DNA from: Rhodanobacteraceae bacterium
Lineage (GTDB): Bacteria > Pseudomonadota > Gammaproteobacteria > Xanthomonadales > Rhodanobacteraceae
Reading direction: 5' to 3'
Length of the DNA stretch: 64,000 nucleotides
NCBI GenBank assembly: GCA_009996615.1
Contig: JAACZU010000005.1
Span: 1-64,000, forward strand
This document shows, one piece after another, positions 41,873 to 51,833 of this stretch. Every line of letters starts with the position of its first letter. The first letter of the stretch is position 1. A model generated the notes under the pieces. It did no database searches and had not been told where the DNA came from. It saw only the letters and a program-made list of their open reading frames with translations. The position numbers were made by a program, and so were the translations under genes.

Positions 41873-42966
41873 GCAAAGCATCGTCCCTTTTTTCCAAGAA
41901 ACGCATCGTCCCCGCCACGCTGGTCGTCGCCGTCGCGGTGCTGGCCTGGTGGGGCTGGCAGCGCTGGTCCGACCACGGTCCGGGCGAGGGATTCGCCAGC
42001 GGCAACGGGCGCATCGAGGCCACCGAGATCGACGTGGCCACCAAGTTGCCCGGCCGGGTGGAGGAGATCCTGGTGCGCGAGGGCGACTTCGTGCAGGCCG
42101 GGCAGACGCTGGCGCGGATGCAGACCGACACCCTGCGCGCCCAGTACGACCAGGCCGAGGCCGGGCGGCAACAGGCCGAGCACGGCGTGGCCGCGGCCCA
42201 GGCGCAGATCGCGCTGCGGCAGAGCGAGGTGGCCACCGCGCAGGCGCTGGTCGCCCAGCGCGAGGCCGAGCTCGATGCCGCGCGCCGCCGGCTGGCACGT
42301 TCGGAGACGCTTTCGGTGGAGGGCGCCTCCTCGGCCCAGGAACTGGACGACGACCGCGCGCGGGCACGCGCCAGCCAAGCGGCGGTCGCGGCGACCCGGG
42401 CCCAGGCCGCCGCTGCTCAGGCGGCCGTGCGCGCCGCCGAGGCACAGCTGGTCGGGGCGCAGTCCACGGTCCGCGCGGCCGAGGCCGCGGTGGCGCGGAT
42501 CCAGGCCGACATCGACGACAGCGCGCTCAAGTCGCCGCGCGCCGGCCGGGTGCAGGTGCGCGTGGCGCAGCCGGGCGAAGTGCTCGGCGCCGGCGGGCGC
42601 GTGCTCAACCTGCTCGACCTGTCCGACGTCTACATGACCTTCTTCGTGCCCGAGACCAGCGCCGGCCGCATCGCCATCGGCAGCGAGGTGCGGATCGTGC
42701 TCGACGCCGCGCCGCAATACGTGATCCCGGCCACGATCTCCTTCGTCGCCAGCCAGGCCCAGTTCACGCCCAAGACGGTGGAGACCGCCAACGAGCGCCA
42801 GAAGCTGATGTTCCGCGTGCGTGCGCAGATTCCCGAGGATCTTCTGCGTCGGCATCTGGAGCAGGTCAAGACCGGAGTGCCCGGGGTGGCCTGGCTGCGC
42901 ACCGATGCCAGCCATGAGTGGCCCGCCAACCTGGCCATCAAGCTGCCAGCCCAGCCCGCGCAATGA
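41869..42966 (+). CDS. HlyD-family periplasmic adaptor (YhiI/YbhG-like)
   Basis: This 365-residue membrane-fusion protein has an N-terminal membrane anchor (about residues 14-30), a biotinyl-lipoyl-like half ([19 protein letters not shown]), a long alpha-hairpin of Ala/Gln-rich heptads (about 95-210) and the return strand [19 protein letters not shown]. It bridges the ABC transporter to the outer-membrane channel. Overlaps of 4 bases at both ends show one operon. Confidence 0.87.
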   Translation: MSKASSLFSKKRIVPATLVVAVAVLAWWGWQRWSDHGPGEGFASGNGRIEATEIDVATKLPGRVEEILVREGDFVQAGQTLARMQTDTLRAQYDQAEAGRQQAEHGVAAAQAQIALRQSEVATAQALVAQREAELDAARRRLARSETLSVEGASSAQELDDDRARARASQAAVAATRAQAAAAQAAVRAAEAQLVGAQSTVRAAEAAVARIQADIDDSALKSPRAGRVQVRVAQPGEVLGAGGRVLNLLDLSDVYMTFFVPETSAGRIAIGSEVRIVLDAAPQYVIPATISFVASQAQFTPKTVETANERQKLMFRVRAQIPEDLLRRHLEQVKTGVPGVAWLRTDASHEWPANLAIKLPAQPAQ

Positions 42967-45719
42967 GCGAGAGCACGACGCCCCACGCCAGCGGCTGGGT
43001 CGTGCGCCTGAAGGGCGTGCACCAGCGCTATGGCCAGGTCGAGGCGCTGGCGGGCATAGATCTGGACATTCCCGAAGGCCGCATGGTCGGCCTGATCGGG
43101 CCGGACGGCGTGGGCAAGTCCAGCCTCATGGCGCTGATCTCCGGGGCGCGCAAGATCCAGGAAGGCAGCGTCGAGGTGCTGGGCGGCGACATGGCCCAGC
43201 GCCGGCACCGCGAGGCCGTCTGCCCGCGCGTGGCCTACATGCCGCAGGGCCTGGGGCGCAACCTCTATCCCACGCTGTCGGTGGAGGAGAACCTGCAGTT
43301 CTTCGCGCGCCTGTTCGGCCATGACGCGGCCGAGCGGCGCCGGCGCATCGACGATCTCACCCAGGCCACGGGCCTGCGCAAATTCCTGGAGCGGCCGGCC
43401 GGCAAGCTGTCGGGCGGCATGAAGCAGAAGCTGGGCCTGTGCTGCGCGCTGATCCACGACCCCGACCTGCTCATTCTTGACGAGCCCACCACGGGCGTGG
43501 ACCCGCTGGCGCGCGCCCAGTTCTGGGACCTGATCGCGCGCATCCGCCGCCAGCGCCCCGGCATGAGCGTGCTGGTGGCCACGGCCTACATGGACGAGGC
43601 CCAGCGCTTCGACTGGCTGGTGGCCATGGACGAGGGCCGCGTGCTGGCCACGGGCACGCCGGCCGAGCTGCTGCAGCGCACGGACAGCCGCTCGCTGGAA
43701 GAGGCCTTCATCGCCCTGCTGCCCGAAGAGAAAAAGCGCGGCCATGCGCCCGTCACCATTGCACCCCTGCCCGAGGGTGGCGAGGACGACATCGCCATCG
43801 AGGCCAGGGACCTGACCATGCGATTTGGCGACTTCGTCGCCGTGGACCATGTGTCCTTCCGCATCCGCCGCGGCGAGATCTTCGGCTTCCTGGGCTCCAA
43901 CGGCTGCGGCAAGAGCACCACCATGAAGATGCTGACCGGCCTGCTGCCGGCCAGCGAGGGCCAGGCCTGGCTGTTCGGCCAGCCCGTGGACCCGCGCGAC
44001 ATCGACACGCGCCGCCGCGTGGGCTACATGACCCAGGCGTTCTCGCTGTACGGCGAGCTGACCGTGCACCAGAACCTGGTGCTGCATGCGCGCCTGTTCG
44101 GCGTGCCAGAGGCGGACATTCCCGCGCGCGTGTCCGAGATGCTGCAGCGCTTTGACCTGCAGGCCGCGCAGCACAGCCTGCCGGCCGCCCTGCCGCTGGG
44201 CATGCGCCAGCGCCTGTCGCTGGCCGTGGCCATGGTGCACAAGCCCGAGCTGCTCATCCTGGACGAGCCCACCTCGGGCGTGGACCCCGTGGCGCGCGAC
44301 GGCTTCTGGCGCCTGCTGGTGGAGCTGTCGCGGCGCGACCGCGTGACCATCTTCATCTCCACCCACTTCATGAACGAGGCCGAGCGCTGCGACCGCATGT
44401 CCATGATGCATGCGGGCAAGGTGCTGGACAGCGACACGCCCGCGCGCCTGGTGGCCAAGCGCGGCGCGGCCACGCTGGAGGAAGCCTTCATCGGCTACCT
44501 GGTCGAGGCCGGTGGCGGCGAGGCCCCGGCCGCCGAGGAACCGGCCGCGCCTGCCGCCCCCGCTGCCGTGGAAACGCACACTGCGCGCCGCCGCCATTTC
44601 AGCGCCCAGCGCATGCTCAGCTATGTCTGGCGCGAAGCGCTGGAGCTGCAGCGCGACCCGGTGCGCGCCACGCTGGCCCTGGTGGGCTCGCTGATCCTGA
44701 TGTTCGTGATGGGCTACGGCATCAGCCTGGACGTGGAGGACCTGCGCTTTGCCGTGCTGGACCGCGACCAGACCACCATCAGCCGCAGCTATGCGATGAG
44801 CCTGTCGGGCTCGCGCTACTTCATCGAGCAGCCGCCGCTGACCGACTACGACGCACTGGACCGCCGCATGCGCAGCGGCGAGCTGACCCTGGCCATCGAG
44901 ATCCCCCCGGGCTTTGCGCGCGATGTGCTGCGCGGCGGCTCCGTGCAGGTGGGCGCCTGGTTCGACGGCGCCATGCCCACGCGCGCCGAGACCGTGCGCG
45001 GCTACCTGCAGGGCATCCACCAGCACTGGCTGACCGAGCAGGCGCGCGAGCGCCTGGGCGTGGCGCCGGCCGGCCTCATCGACATCCAGACGCGCTTTCG
45101 CTACAACCCCGACGTGCGCAGCCTGCCGGCCATGGTGCCGGCCGTCATGCCCCTGATGCTGCTGCTTTTGCCCGCCATGCTGACGGCGCTGGCCGTGGTG
45201 CGCGAGAAGGAAAGCGGCTCCATCACCAACCTCTACGTCACGCCGGTCACGCGCACCGAATTCCTGCTGGGCAAGCAACTGCCCTATGTGGTGCTGGCCA
45301 TGCTGAACTTCCTGCTGATGTGCCTGATGGCCGTCACCCTGTTCGGCGTGCCCGTGACGGGCAGCTTTGCCACGCTGGCCCTGGCGGCGCTGATCTTCAG
45401 CGGCGCCTCCACGGGCTTCGGCCTGCTGGCCTCCACGCTGACGCGCAGCCAGATCGCCTCGATGTTCCTGGTGCTGATCGGCACGCTGATCCCCACCACG
45501 CAGTTCGCAGGCCTGGTCGACCCCGTGTCCTCGCTGGAGGGCGTGGGCCGCGCCATCGGCGAGGTCTATCCGGCCAGCCACATGATCGCCATCAGCCGCG
45601 GCGTGTTCAGCAAGGCGCTGGGCTTTCGGGAGCTGGCCGGCTCGTTCGGGCCGCTGCTGCTGTCCGTGCCGGCGATCCTGGGCCTGGCCATTGCGCTGAC
45701 CAGAAAGCAGGAGAACTGA
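42963..45719 (+). CDS. RbbA-like ABC transporter: two ATPase domains fused to an ABC-2 permease
   Basis: This 918-residue protein has two ATPase cassettes in tandem, the first with a slightly unusual Walker [10 protein letters not shown] (about 39-47) and signature LSGGMKQK, the second with GSNGCGKST (about 311-319). The C-terminal third (about 550-918) is an ABC-2 permease with a large extracytoplasmic loop and five or six helices. In E. coli the equivalent locus is yhiI-rbbA-yhhJ. With the adaptor, channel and second permease it forms a complete exporter. The substrate is unknown. Confidence 0.87.
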   Translation: MSESTTPHASGWVVRLKGVHQRYGQVEALAGIDLDIPEGRMVGLIGPDGVGKSSLMALISGARKIQEGSVEVLGGDMAQRRHREAVCPRVAYMPQGLGRNLYPTLSVEENLQFFARLFGHDAAERRRRIDDLTQATGLRKFLERPAGKLSGGMKQKLGLCCALIHDPDLLILDEPTTGVDPLARAQFWDLIARIRRQRPGMSVLVATAYMDEAQRFDWLVAMDEGRVLATGTPAELLQRTDSRSLEEAFIALLPEEKKRGHAPVTIAPLPEGGEDDIAIEARDLTMRFGDFVAVDHVSFRIRRGEIFGFLGSNGCGKSTTMKMLTGLLPASEGQAWLFGQPVDPRDIDTRRRVGYMTQAFSLYGELTVHQNLVLHARLFGVPEADIPARVSEMLQRFDLQAAQHSLPAALPLGMRQRLSLAVAMVHKPELLILDEPTSGVDPVARDGFWRLLVELSRRDRVTIFISTHFMNEAERCDRMSMMHAGKVLDSDTPARLVAKRGAATLEEAFIGYLVEAGGGEAPAAEEPAAPAAPAAVETHTARRRHFSAQRMLSYVWREALELQRDPVRATLALVGSLILMFVMGYGISLDVEDLRFAVLDRDQTTISRSYAMSLSGSRYFIEQPPLTDYDALDRRMRSGELTLAIEIPPGFARDVLRGGSVQVGAWFDGAMPTRAETVRGYLQGIHQHWLTEQARERLGVAPAGLIDIQTRFRYNPDVRSLPAMVPAVMPLMLLLLPAMLTALAVVREKESGSITNLYVTPVTRTEFLLGKQLPYVVLAMLNFLLMCLMAVTLFGVPVTGSFATLALAALIFSGASTGFGLLASTLTRSQIASMFLVLIGTLIPTTQFAGLVDPVSSLEGVGRAIGEVYPASHMIAISRGVFSKALGFRELAGSFGPLLLSVPAILGLAIALTRKQEN

Positions 45720-45720
45720 C

Positions 45721-46851
45721 ATGCGCACCCGCCTTTTCTCCAACATCTACCGGCTGGGCGTCAAGGAGCTGTGGAGCCTGTGGCGCGACCCCGTGCTGCT
45801 GGTGCTCATCGCCTATGTGTTCACGGTCTCCATCTACACGGCGGCCACGGCCATGCCCGAGAGCCTGCACAACGCGCCCATCGCCATCGTGGACGAGGAC
45901 GGCTCGCCGCTGTCGCAGCGCATCGCGGGCGCCTTCTATCCGCCGCAGTTCGCGCCGCCGGCCATGATCGACCGCACGCAGATGGACCCGGGCATGGACT
46001 CGGGCACCTACACCTTCGTGCTCAACATCCCGCCCAACTTCCAGCGCGACGTGCTGGCCGGCCGGCAACCCGCGCTGCAGCTCAACATCGACGCCACCCG
46101 CATGAGCCAGGCCTTCACCGGCAACAGCCACGTGCAGCAGATCATCAACCTGGAGGTCAACGAGTTCGTGCGGCGCCAGCGCGGCAGCACCGCGATGCCG
46201 GTCGAACTGGCGCTGCGCGCGCGCTTCAATCCGTCGCTGGACAAGACCTGGTTCGGCGGGCTGATGCGGATCATCAACAACGTCACCATGCTCTCGATCA
46301 TCCTCACCGGCGCGGCGCTGATCCGCGAGCGCGAGCACGGCACCATCGAACACCTGCTGGTGATGCCGGTCACCCCGGCCGAGATCATGCTCTCCAAGGT
46401 CTGGTCGATGGGGCTGGTGGTGCTGGTGACCGCCTTCGTCTCGCTCAACCTGGTGGTGCGGGGTCTGCTGGGCGTGCCGATCGAAGGTTCGCTGGCGCTG
46501 TTCGTGGTCGGCGCGGCGCTGTGCCTGTTCGCGACCACCTCGCTGGGCATCTTCCTGGCCACGCTGGCGCGCAACATGCCACAGTTCGGCATGCTGCTGG
46601 TGCTCGTGCTGCTGCCGCTGCAGCTGCTGTCGGGCGCCATGACGCCGCGCGAAAGCATGCCGCAGCTGGTGCAGACCATCATGCTGGCCGCGCCGACCAC
46701 CCACTTTGTCGAGCTGTCGCAGGCCATCCTCTACCGCGGCGCCGGCATCGGCGTGGTCTGGAAGCCCTTCCTGGCCCTGGCGCTGATCGGCTCGGCCCTG
46801 TTCGCGCTCGCGCTCACCCGTTTCCGCAGGACCATCAGCCAGATGGCCTGA
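45721..46851 (+). CDS. ABC-2 type permease (YhhJ-like)
   Basis: This 376-residue membrane protein starts with KELWSLWRDP, the ABC-2 permease signature, and has an N-terminal helix (about 24-44), a periplasmic loop of about 130 residues and five C-terminal helices (about 180-370, including LIREREHGTIEHLLVMPVTP). It pairs with the permease half of the preceding RbbA-like protein. It begins one base after that gene's stop. Confidence 0.85.
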   Translation: MRTRLFSNIYRLGVKELWSLWRDPVLLVLIAYVFTVSIYTAATAMPESLHNAPIAIVDEDGSPLSQRIAGAFYPPQFAPPAMIDRTQMDPGMDSGTYTFVLNIPPNFQRDVLAGRQPALQLNIDATRMSQAFTGNSHVQQIINLEVNEFVRRQRGSTAMPVELALRARFNPSLDKTWFGGLMRIINNVTMLSIILTGAALIREREHGTIEHLLVMPVTPAEIMLSKVWSMGLVVLVTAFVSLNLVVRGLLGVPIEGSLALFVVGAALCLFATTSLGIFLATLARNMPQFGMLLVLVLLPLQLLSGAMTPRESMPQLVQTIMLAAPTTHFVELSQAILYRGAGIGVVWKPFLALALIGSALFALALTRFRRTISQMA

Positions 46852-46894
46852 ATCCGTCCCTGACTCGGGACTTCCACTCAGTGAGGCACTACCC

Positions 46895-47347
46895 ATGACC
46901 ACCGAAACGCTTCCCCTGAACCTCCTCAAGGCCAACGCCGAACTGCAGTTGCGCCTGACTCGCTTGCTGCAGGAAAGCAGCCATCAATGGCTGGACTCGG
47001 TGAAGGAGGCCAGTTCGCAGGGAATCGCGGAAACCTCGGCCGAGATCGAAGGCGTGCTGCGTTCGGCAAACTGGCAGGCACTGGCGTCGTTGCCGCCTGA
47101 AGCCTTCTGGCGTCAGTTCCAGGGCCGCGTTGCGCACGTGCAGACGTTCCAACAGGTCGCGATCAAGAACCAGGCGGCCTTCACGTCGGGACTGCAGCAG
47201 GCCATCGAGAGCTGGCACAAGGCCGTGAGCAGCGCGCTCGGCAGCGACAATTCCGCGTCGCCCTTCGCCGACGTCTTCAAGCAGTGGAATGCCTTGTGGT
47301 CGCAGACGACCGAGGCCACCCAGCGCAAGGCGCCCAAGGGAGACTGA
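46895..47347 (+). CDS. phaP: Phasin-family PHA granule protein
   Basis: This 150-residue protein is helical and amphipathic, with no signal or membrane segment (LKANAELQLRLTRLLQESSHQW, split by heptads; FQQVAIKNQAAFTSGLQQAIESW). This pattern fits phasins, which coat PHA granules and control their size. It lies directly before the acetoacetyl-CoA reductase and thiolase genes, which supports the call. Sequence resemblance to any one phasin subfamily cannot be judged here. Confidence 0.75.
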   Translation: MTTETLPLNLLKANAELQLRLTRLLQESSHQWLDSVKEASSQGIAETSAEIEGVLRSANWQALASLPPEAFWRQFQGRVAHVQTFQQVAIKNQAAFTSGLQQAIESWHKAVSSALGSDNSASPFADVFKQWNALWSQTTEATQRKAPKGD

Positions 47348-47352
47348 TCGGA

Positions 47353-48099
47353 ATGGGCACGACAACACATACTGCGCTGGTCACTGGCGGCATGGGAGGG
47401 CTGGGCGAGGCCATCGCCCGCCATCTGCATGATGCCGGGCATACGGTGCTGGTCACCCACGCACGCAGCGACGAAGCCGCCAGCCTGTGGCTGAGGAAAG
47501 AGGCCGATGCCGGTTACACCTTCCAGTGCTACGACGTGGATGTGGCCGACTGGGCTTCGACCCAGGCAATGGCCGAGCGCATCGCCGCCGACGGGCATGT
47601 GGTGGACATCCTGGTCAACAACGCCGGCATCACCCGTGACGCGACCTTCCGCAAGCTGAGCAAGGAGAACTGGGACGCGGTGCTCCGGGTCAACCTGGAC
47701 TCGATGTACAACGTCACCCGGCTGTTCATCGACGGCATGCTCGAACGCGGCTGGGGCCGCATCGTCAACATCTCCTCGATCAACGGCTCCAAGGGCCAGT
47801 TCGGCCAGACCAACTACTCGGCGGCCAAGGCCGGCATCCACGGCTTCACCAAGGCGCTGGCGCAGGAGGTGGCGCGCAAGGGCATCACCGTCAACACCAT
47901 CTCGCCAGGCTACCTGGCCACGCAGATGGTGATGGCCGTGCCCGAGGACGTGCGCAACCAGATCATCGCCGGCATCCCGGTCGGGCGCCTGGGCCGTCCC
48001 GATGAGATCGCCGCGCTGATCGGCTTCGTCGCCGGCGATGCCGCCGGCTTCCTCACCGGCAGCAACCTGTCCATCAACGGCGGCCAGCACATGTACTGA
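47353..48099 (+). CDS. phaB: Acetoacetyl-CoA reductase PhaB
   Basis: This 248-residue SDR makes (R)-3-hydroxybutyryl-CoA from acetoacetyl-CoA with NADPH. Features are [18 protein letters not shown], the Ser before NYSAAKAG (Tyr-x3-Lys) and the PhaB-type loop [15 protein letters not shown]. Length equals known PhaB proteins. The ATG at 47353 is 5 bases after the phasin stop. It provides the monomer for PhaC. Confidence 0.9.
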   Translation: MGTTTHTALVTGGMGGLGEAIARHLHDAGHTVLVTHARSDEAASLWLRKEADAGYTFQCYDVDVADWASTQAMAERIAADGHVVDILVNNAGITRDATFRKLSKENWDAVLRVNLDSMYNVTRLFIDGMLERGWGRIVNISSINGSKGQFGQTNYSAAKAGIHGFTKALAQEVARKGITVNTISPGYLATQMVMAVPEDVRNQIIAGIPVGRLGRPDEIAALIGFVAGDAAGFLTGSNLSINGGQHMY

Positions 48100-48111
48100 C
48101 GCCGCGCCCCG

Positions 48112-48130
48112 CCGCCGGTCGCGCCGGCGG
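48112..48130 (+). other. Intergenic hairpin between phaB and phaA
   Basis: CCGCCGG (48112-48118) pairs with CCGGCGG (48124-48130) around TCGCG. There is no T-run, so it is not a normal terminator. It may protect the 3' end of the upstream mRNA or be a processing site between the two cistrons. Confidence 0.35.
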
Positions 48131-48163
48131 TCAGGCGCCCTCCAGCGAAGAAAAGGACATGAG

Positions 48164-49345
48164 ATGAGCAACGACATTGCAATCCTGGCGGCCACCCGCA
48201 CCGCCATCGGCAGTTTCCAGGGCACGCTGTCCGGCCTGCCGGCCCACGCCCTGGGTGCGGCGCTGATCCGCGGCATCCTCGAGAAGACCGGCATCGCGCC
48301 CGCGGAGATCGACGAGGTCGTCCTGGGCCAGATCCTCACCGCCGGCAGCGGCCAGAACCCGGCGCGCCAGGCCGCGATCGCGGCGGGCCTGCCGCACGCG
48401 GTTCCCGCGCTGAGCCTCAACAAGGTCTGCGGCTCGGGCCTGAAGGCGGTGCACCTGGCCGCGCAGGCGATCGCCCTGGGCGACGCCGACCTGGTCCTGG
48501 CCGGTGGCCAGGAGAGCATGAGTCTGGCCCCCTACGTGCTGCCCAAGGCACGCACCGGCCTGCGCCTGGGCCATGCGCAACTGGAGGACAGCCTGATCCG
48601 CGACGGCCTGTGGGATGCCTTCAACGACTACCACATGGGCATCACCGCCGAGAACCTTGCCGAGCGCTACGGCATCACCCGCGAGCAGCAGGACGCCTTT
48701 GCCGCGGACTCGCAGCGCAAGGCCGCCGAGGCCATCGCCGCCGGCCGCTTCCGCGACGAGATCACCCCGATCTCGATCCCGCAGCGCAAGGGCGACCCGG
48801 TCGTGTTCGACACCGACGAACAGCCGCGCGCCGGAACCACCCTCGAATCGCTCGCCAAGCTCAGGCCCGCCTTCAAGAAGGACGGCACGGTCACCGCCGG
48901 CAACGCCTCCACGATCAACGATGGCGCCGCAGTGCTGCTGCTGGCCAGTGCCGAGAAGGTTAAGGCCCTGGGCCTGCCGGTGCTGGCCTGGATCAAGGCC
49001 TGGGCCAGCGCCGGCGTCGATCCGGCGATCATGGGCATCGGCCCGGTGCCGGCCACGCGCAAGACGCTGGAAAAGGCCGGCTGGAGCCTGGATGAGCTGG
49101 ACCTGATCGAGGCCAACGAAGCCTTCGCGGCGCAGTCGCTGGCGGTATCGAAGGACCTCGGTTGGGACATGGACAAGGTCAACGTCAACGGCGGCGCGAT
49201 CGCGCTCGGCCACCCGATCGGCGCTTCCGGCGCGCGCATTCTGGTCAGCCTGATCCATGAGCTGATTCGCCGGGATGGCAAGAAGGGCTTGGCAACGCTG
49301 TGCATCGGCGGCGGTCAGGGCGTTGCGCTGGCTATCGAGCGCTGA
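48164..49345 (+). CDS. phaA: Acetyl-CoA acetyltransferase (thiolase) PhaA
   Basis: This 393-residue biosynthetic thiolase condenses two acetyl-CoA into acetoacetyl-CoA, the first step to PHB. The nucleophilic Cys is in NKVCGSG (about 89), the catalytic His in [10 protein letters not shown] and the second Cys in TLCIGGGQG near the end. Length is typical. The ATG at 48164 follows GAAAAGGAC. Confidence 0.92.
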   Translation: MSNDIAILAATRTAIGSFQGTLSGLPAHALGAALIRGILEKTGIAPAEIDEVVLGQILTAGSGQNPARQAAIAAGLPHAVPALSLNKVCGSGLKAVHLAAQAIALGDADLVLAGGQESMSLAPYVLPKARTGLRLGHAQLEDSLIRDGLWDAFNDYHMGITAENLAERYGITREQQDAFAADSQRKAAEAIAAGRFRDEITPISIPQRKGDPVVFDTDEQPRAGTTLESLAKLRPAFKKDGTVTAGNASTINDGAAVLLLASAEKVKALGLPVLAWIKAWASAGVDPAIMGIGPVPATRKTLEKAGWSLDELDLIEANEAFAAQSLAVSKDLGWDMDKVNVNGGAIALGHPIGASGARILVSLIHELIRRDGKKGLATLCIGGGQGVALAIER

Positions 49346-49375
49346 ACGAGATTGCCGCGAAGGGAGACCGAAGCC

Positions 49376-51751
49376 ATGAACCAGAGTGCAACTTCAGATC
49401 GGCCGACACTGGGGCAGCTGCTGCAGGACCCGATCGGCCTTGCCCGCGCGGCCACCGAGTATGCGACCGACACCTGGCAGCGTCTGGCGCTGTATGCGGA
49501 CATACAGCGCCAGCGCGGCAACCAGTACCAGGCCCACTTGCGGGAAGCAGTACCGAACGTCCTCGATTTCCCCGCCGAGCTGGTGATGAAGGGCACCGAT
49601 CTTCCCCGCCCGGTCAACTACGGTCTGGTGCGCATCCTGCCGTTGGCCGACCAACCGGTCGACCCCCTTAAGCGCCCGTTCGTGGTGGTCGATCCCCGTG
49701 CCGGCCACGGGCCGGGTATCGGCGGCTTCAAGCCTGAAAGCGAAATCGGCGCGGCACTGGCCGCAGGGCATCCCTGCTATTTCGTCGGCTTCTCTCCTGA
49801 TCCCATTCCGGGTCAGACCATCGAGGACGTCATGCATGCCGAAGCAGCGTTCATGCGCAAGGTCGCCGAACTGCATCCGCAAAGCGTAGGCAAACCGGCG
49901 GTGATCGGCAACTGCCAGGCGGGCTGGCAGATCCTGATGACAGCGGCAGTATGGCCCGATCTGTTCGGCCCGATCATCGTTGCCGGCGCGCCGCTGTCCT
50001 ACTGGGCCGGCGACAACCCGATGCGCTACGGCGGTGGTCTGACCGGCGGAAGCTGGCTGACCTCGCTGACCAGCGACCTCGGCGCCGGCCGCTTCGATGG
50101 CGCCTGGCTGGTGAAGAACTTCGAGAATCTCGATCCGGCCAACACGCTGTGGAAGAAGCAGTACCAGCTCTACAGCCAGGTCGATACCGAGGGGCCGCGC
50201 TATCTCGGGTTCGAGAAATACTGGGGCGGCCACGTCTTCCTCAACGATGTCGAGATGCAGTACATCGTCGACAACCTGTTCATCGGCAACAAGCTGGCCA
50301 CCGCCAAACTGGTCACCTCCGACGGCGTGCGCATCGACCTGCGCAACATCCGCTCGCCGATCGTGGTGTTCTGCTCCTACGGCGACAACATCACCCCGCC
50401 GCCGCAGGCGCTGGGCTGGATCACCGACCTGTACCGCGACGACAACGACGTCCTCGGCCACGACCAGACCATCGTCTACGCCACGCACGACAGCATTGGC
50501 CACCTGGGCATCTTCGTCTCCGGTAGCGTCGGCCGCAAGGAACACCGCAAGTTCACGGCCAACATCGACATCATCGACCAGTTGCCCGCCGGGGTGTTCA
50601 AGGCAGAGATCGGCGACGTGCCGCAGCAGGACGGCCCGCCCGACGCCAGCCAAGACCCGTTCTTGCTCAGGCTGAGCCTGAGCAGCGTCGAGCAAGTACG
50701 CGCGATCGTCAAGCCCGATCCGCGCAGCGAGCGGCGCTTTGCCGCGGCCGCGCACGTGTCGGAGATCAACCTGGCGCTGTACCAGAGCTACCTGCAACCC
50801 TGGGTGCGCGCGTTTTCCACGCCTTTTTGCGCGCAGTGGATGCAGCGGCTGCATCCGGCACGCATGGCCTATGAGTGGTGGTCGGATGACCATCCGCTAG
50901 CCGGCTTTGTCCGCGAGGCGGCGGCACAGGTCCGCGGGCAGCGCCAGTCGGCCACCGCCGACAATCCTTTCCTCCAGGCGCAGCAGGCGCTGTCGGACGC
51001 GGTGGTCTCGATGCTCGATCAGTACCGCGACAGCCGCGACCAGATCTACGCGACGATCTTCGACACGCTCTACAGCTTGCCTTGGGTTCAAGCATTGACC
51101 GGCCAGAACATGCGCGACGAGCGCTCGCCGCGCCAGCACCCGGGCGACACGCCCGAACACCGAAAGTTCATGGCCGACAAGCTGGCGGAGCTGAAGGAAA
51201 GCTTTCTCGTCGGTGGCGCGCCGGAGGCGGCCATGCGCGCGCTCACGCACATCTTCAGCGCGCGCGGCGAGGCGGACGAGCGGCATTTCCGCCACGCCGC
51301 CGAACTCGTCCCGCCCGAGCGCCGCGTCGAAATCGACGTCCAGGCCTTCCGCCAGCTTGGCCGCCAGCAAGTGCTGCTGATGCGGCTCGACAGCCAGGCG
51401 GCGCTGGCGGCCATCCCCTACCTTCTCAGGGATGCCTCCGCCGACGAGATACGCCAGGCGGCCAAGGCGATCGTCGACGTGGTCACCGCCGGCGATCCAC
51501 TGTCGCAAGACGAGCAGGCCCGTCTGCAGCAGATGCTCGATCTGTACGAACGGGCCGCGCGGCAGGCACAGCCTTCGACCGAGGCTGCGGCGCAGGCCGC
51601 GCAGCCGCCATCGGCGCCGTCAGCGAGCAGCCCTCGGCACACGGTTTCGCCGAAATCGGCTCCTCCGAACCCGGCCAAGGCCAGTTCCTCGCGCAAGGTA
51701 CCGAGCGCGCCCTCGGCCACGCCGAATCCGCGCGGCAGGCGGCGCCCATGA
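49376..51751 (+). CDS. DUF3141 protein, PhaC-like alpha/beta hydrolase
   Basis: This 791-residue protein has an alpha/beta-hydrolase core whose nucleophile position is a cysteine: IGNCQAGW (Cys180), comparable to the GxCxxG box of PHA synthases. Later motifs CSYGDNITPPPQAL (acid) and THDSIGHLGIFVSG (His) suit a Cys-Asp-His triad. The C-terminal 250 residues are helical and end in a low-complexity Pro/Ser/Lys tail. DUF3141 proteins are often called 3-hydroxyalkanoate synthetase-like and are encoded near pta and ackA. Its reaction is not established. The start follows AGGGAGACC. Confidence 0.8.
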   Translation: MNQSATSDRPTLGQLLQDPIGLARAATEYATDTWQRLALYADIQRQRGNQYQAHLREAVPNVLDFPAELVMKGTDLPRPVNYGLVRILPLADQPVDPLKRPFVVVDPRAGHGPGIGGFKPESEIGAALAAGHPCYFVGFSPDPIPGQTIEDVMHAEAAFMRKVAELHPQSVGKPAVIGNCQAGWQILMTAAVWPDLFGPIIVAGAPLSYWAGDNPMRYGGGLTGGSWLTSLTSDLGAGRFDGAWLVKNFENLDPANTLWKKQYQLYSQVDTEGPRYLGFEKYWGGHVFLNDVEMQYIVDNLFIGNKLATAKLVTSDGVRIDLRNIRSPIVVFCSYGDNITPPPQALGWITDLYRDDNDVLGHDQTIVYATHDSIGHLGIFVSGSVGRKEHRKFTANIDIIDQLPAGVFKAEIGDVPQQDGPPDASQDPFLLRLSLSSVEQVRAIVKPDPRSERRFAAAAHVSEINLALYQSYLQPWVRAFSTPFCAQWMQRLHPARMAYEWWSDDHPLAGFVREAAAQVRGQRQSATADNPFLQAQQALSDAVVSMLDQYRDSRDQIYATIFDTLYSLPWVQALTGQNMRDERSPRQHPGDTPEHRKFMADKLAELKESFLVGGAPEAAMRALTHIFSARGEADERHFRHAAELVPPERRVEIDVQAFRQLGRQQVLLMRLDSQAALAAIPYLLRDASADEIRQAAKAIVDVVTAGDPLSQDEQARLQQMLDLYERAARQAQPSTEAAAQAAQPPSAPSASSPRHTVSPKSAPPNPAKASSSRKVPSAPSATPNPRGRRRP

Positions 51752-51833
51752 GTCTGCACCGACGCCAATCGCGCACGGCGGTGCGCCTGTACGGGCATTT
51801 CTGGCGCCTGAGCAGTCTTTCGAGGAACCACCA

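Noticed and set aside
40469-42445. Long minus-strand frame over the efflux genes
   Set aside because: Shadow of the OprM-like and HlyD-like genes; no protein-like features.
42630-45746. 1038-codon open frame on the minus strand
   Set aside because: Antisense shadow of the ABC transporter gene in GC-rich DNA; repetitive Ala/Arg/Gln/His composition.
46856-46871. GTCCC/GGGAC stem after the yhhJ-like gene as a terminator
   Set aside because: Five-bp stem without T-run, 23 bases before the phasin start; too weak.
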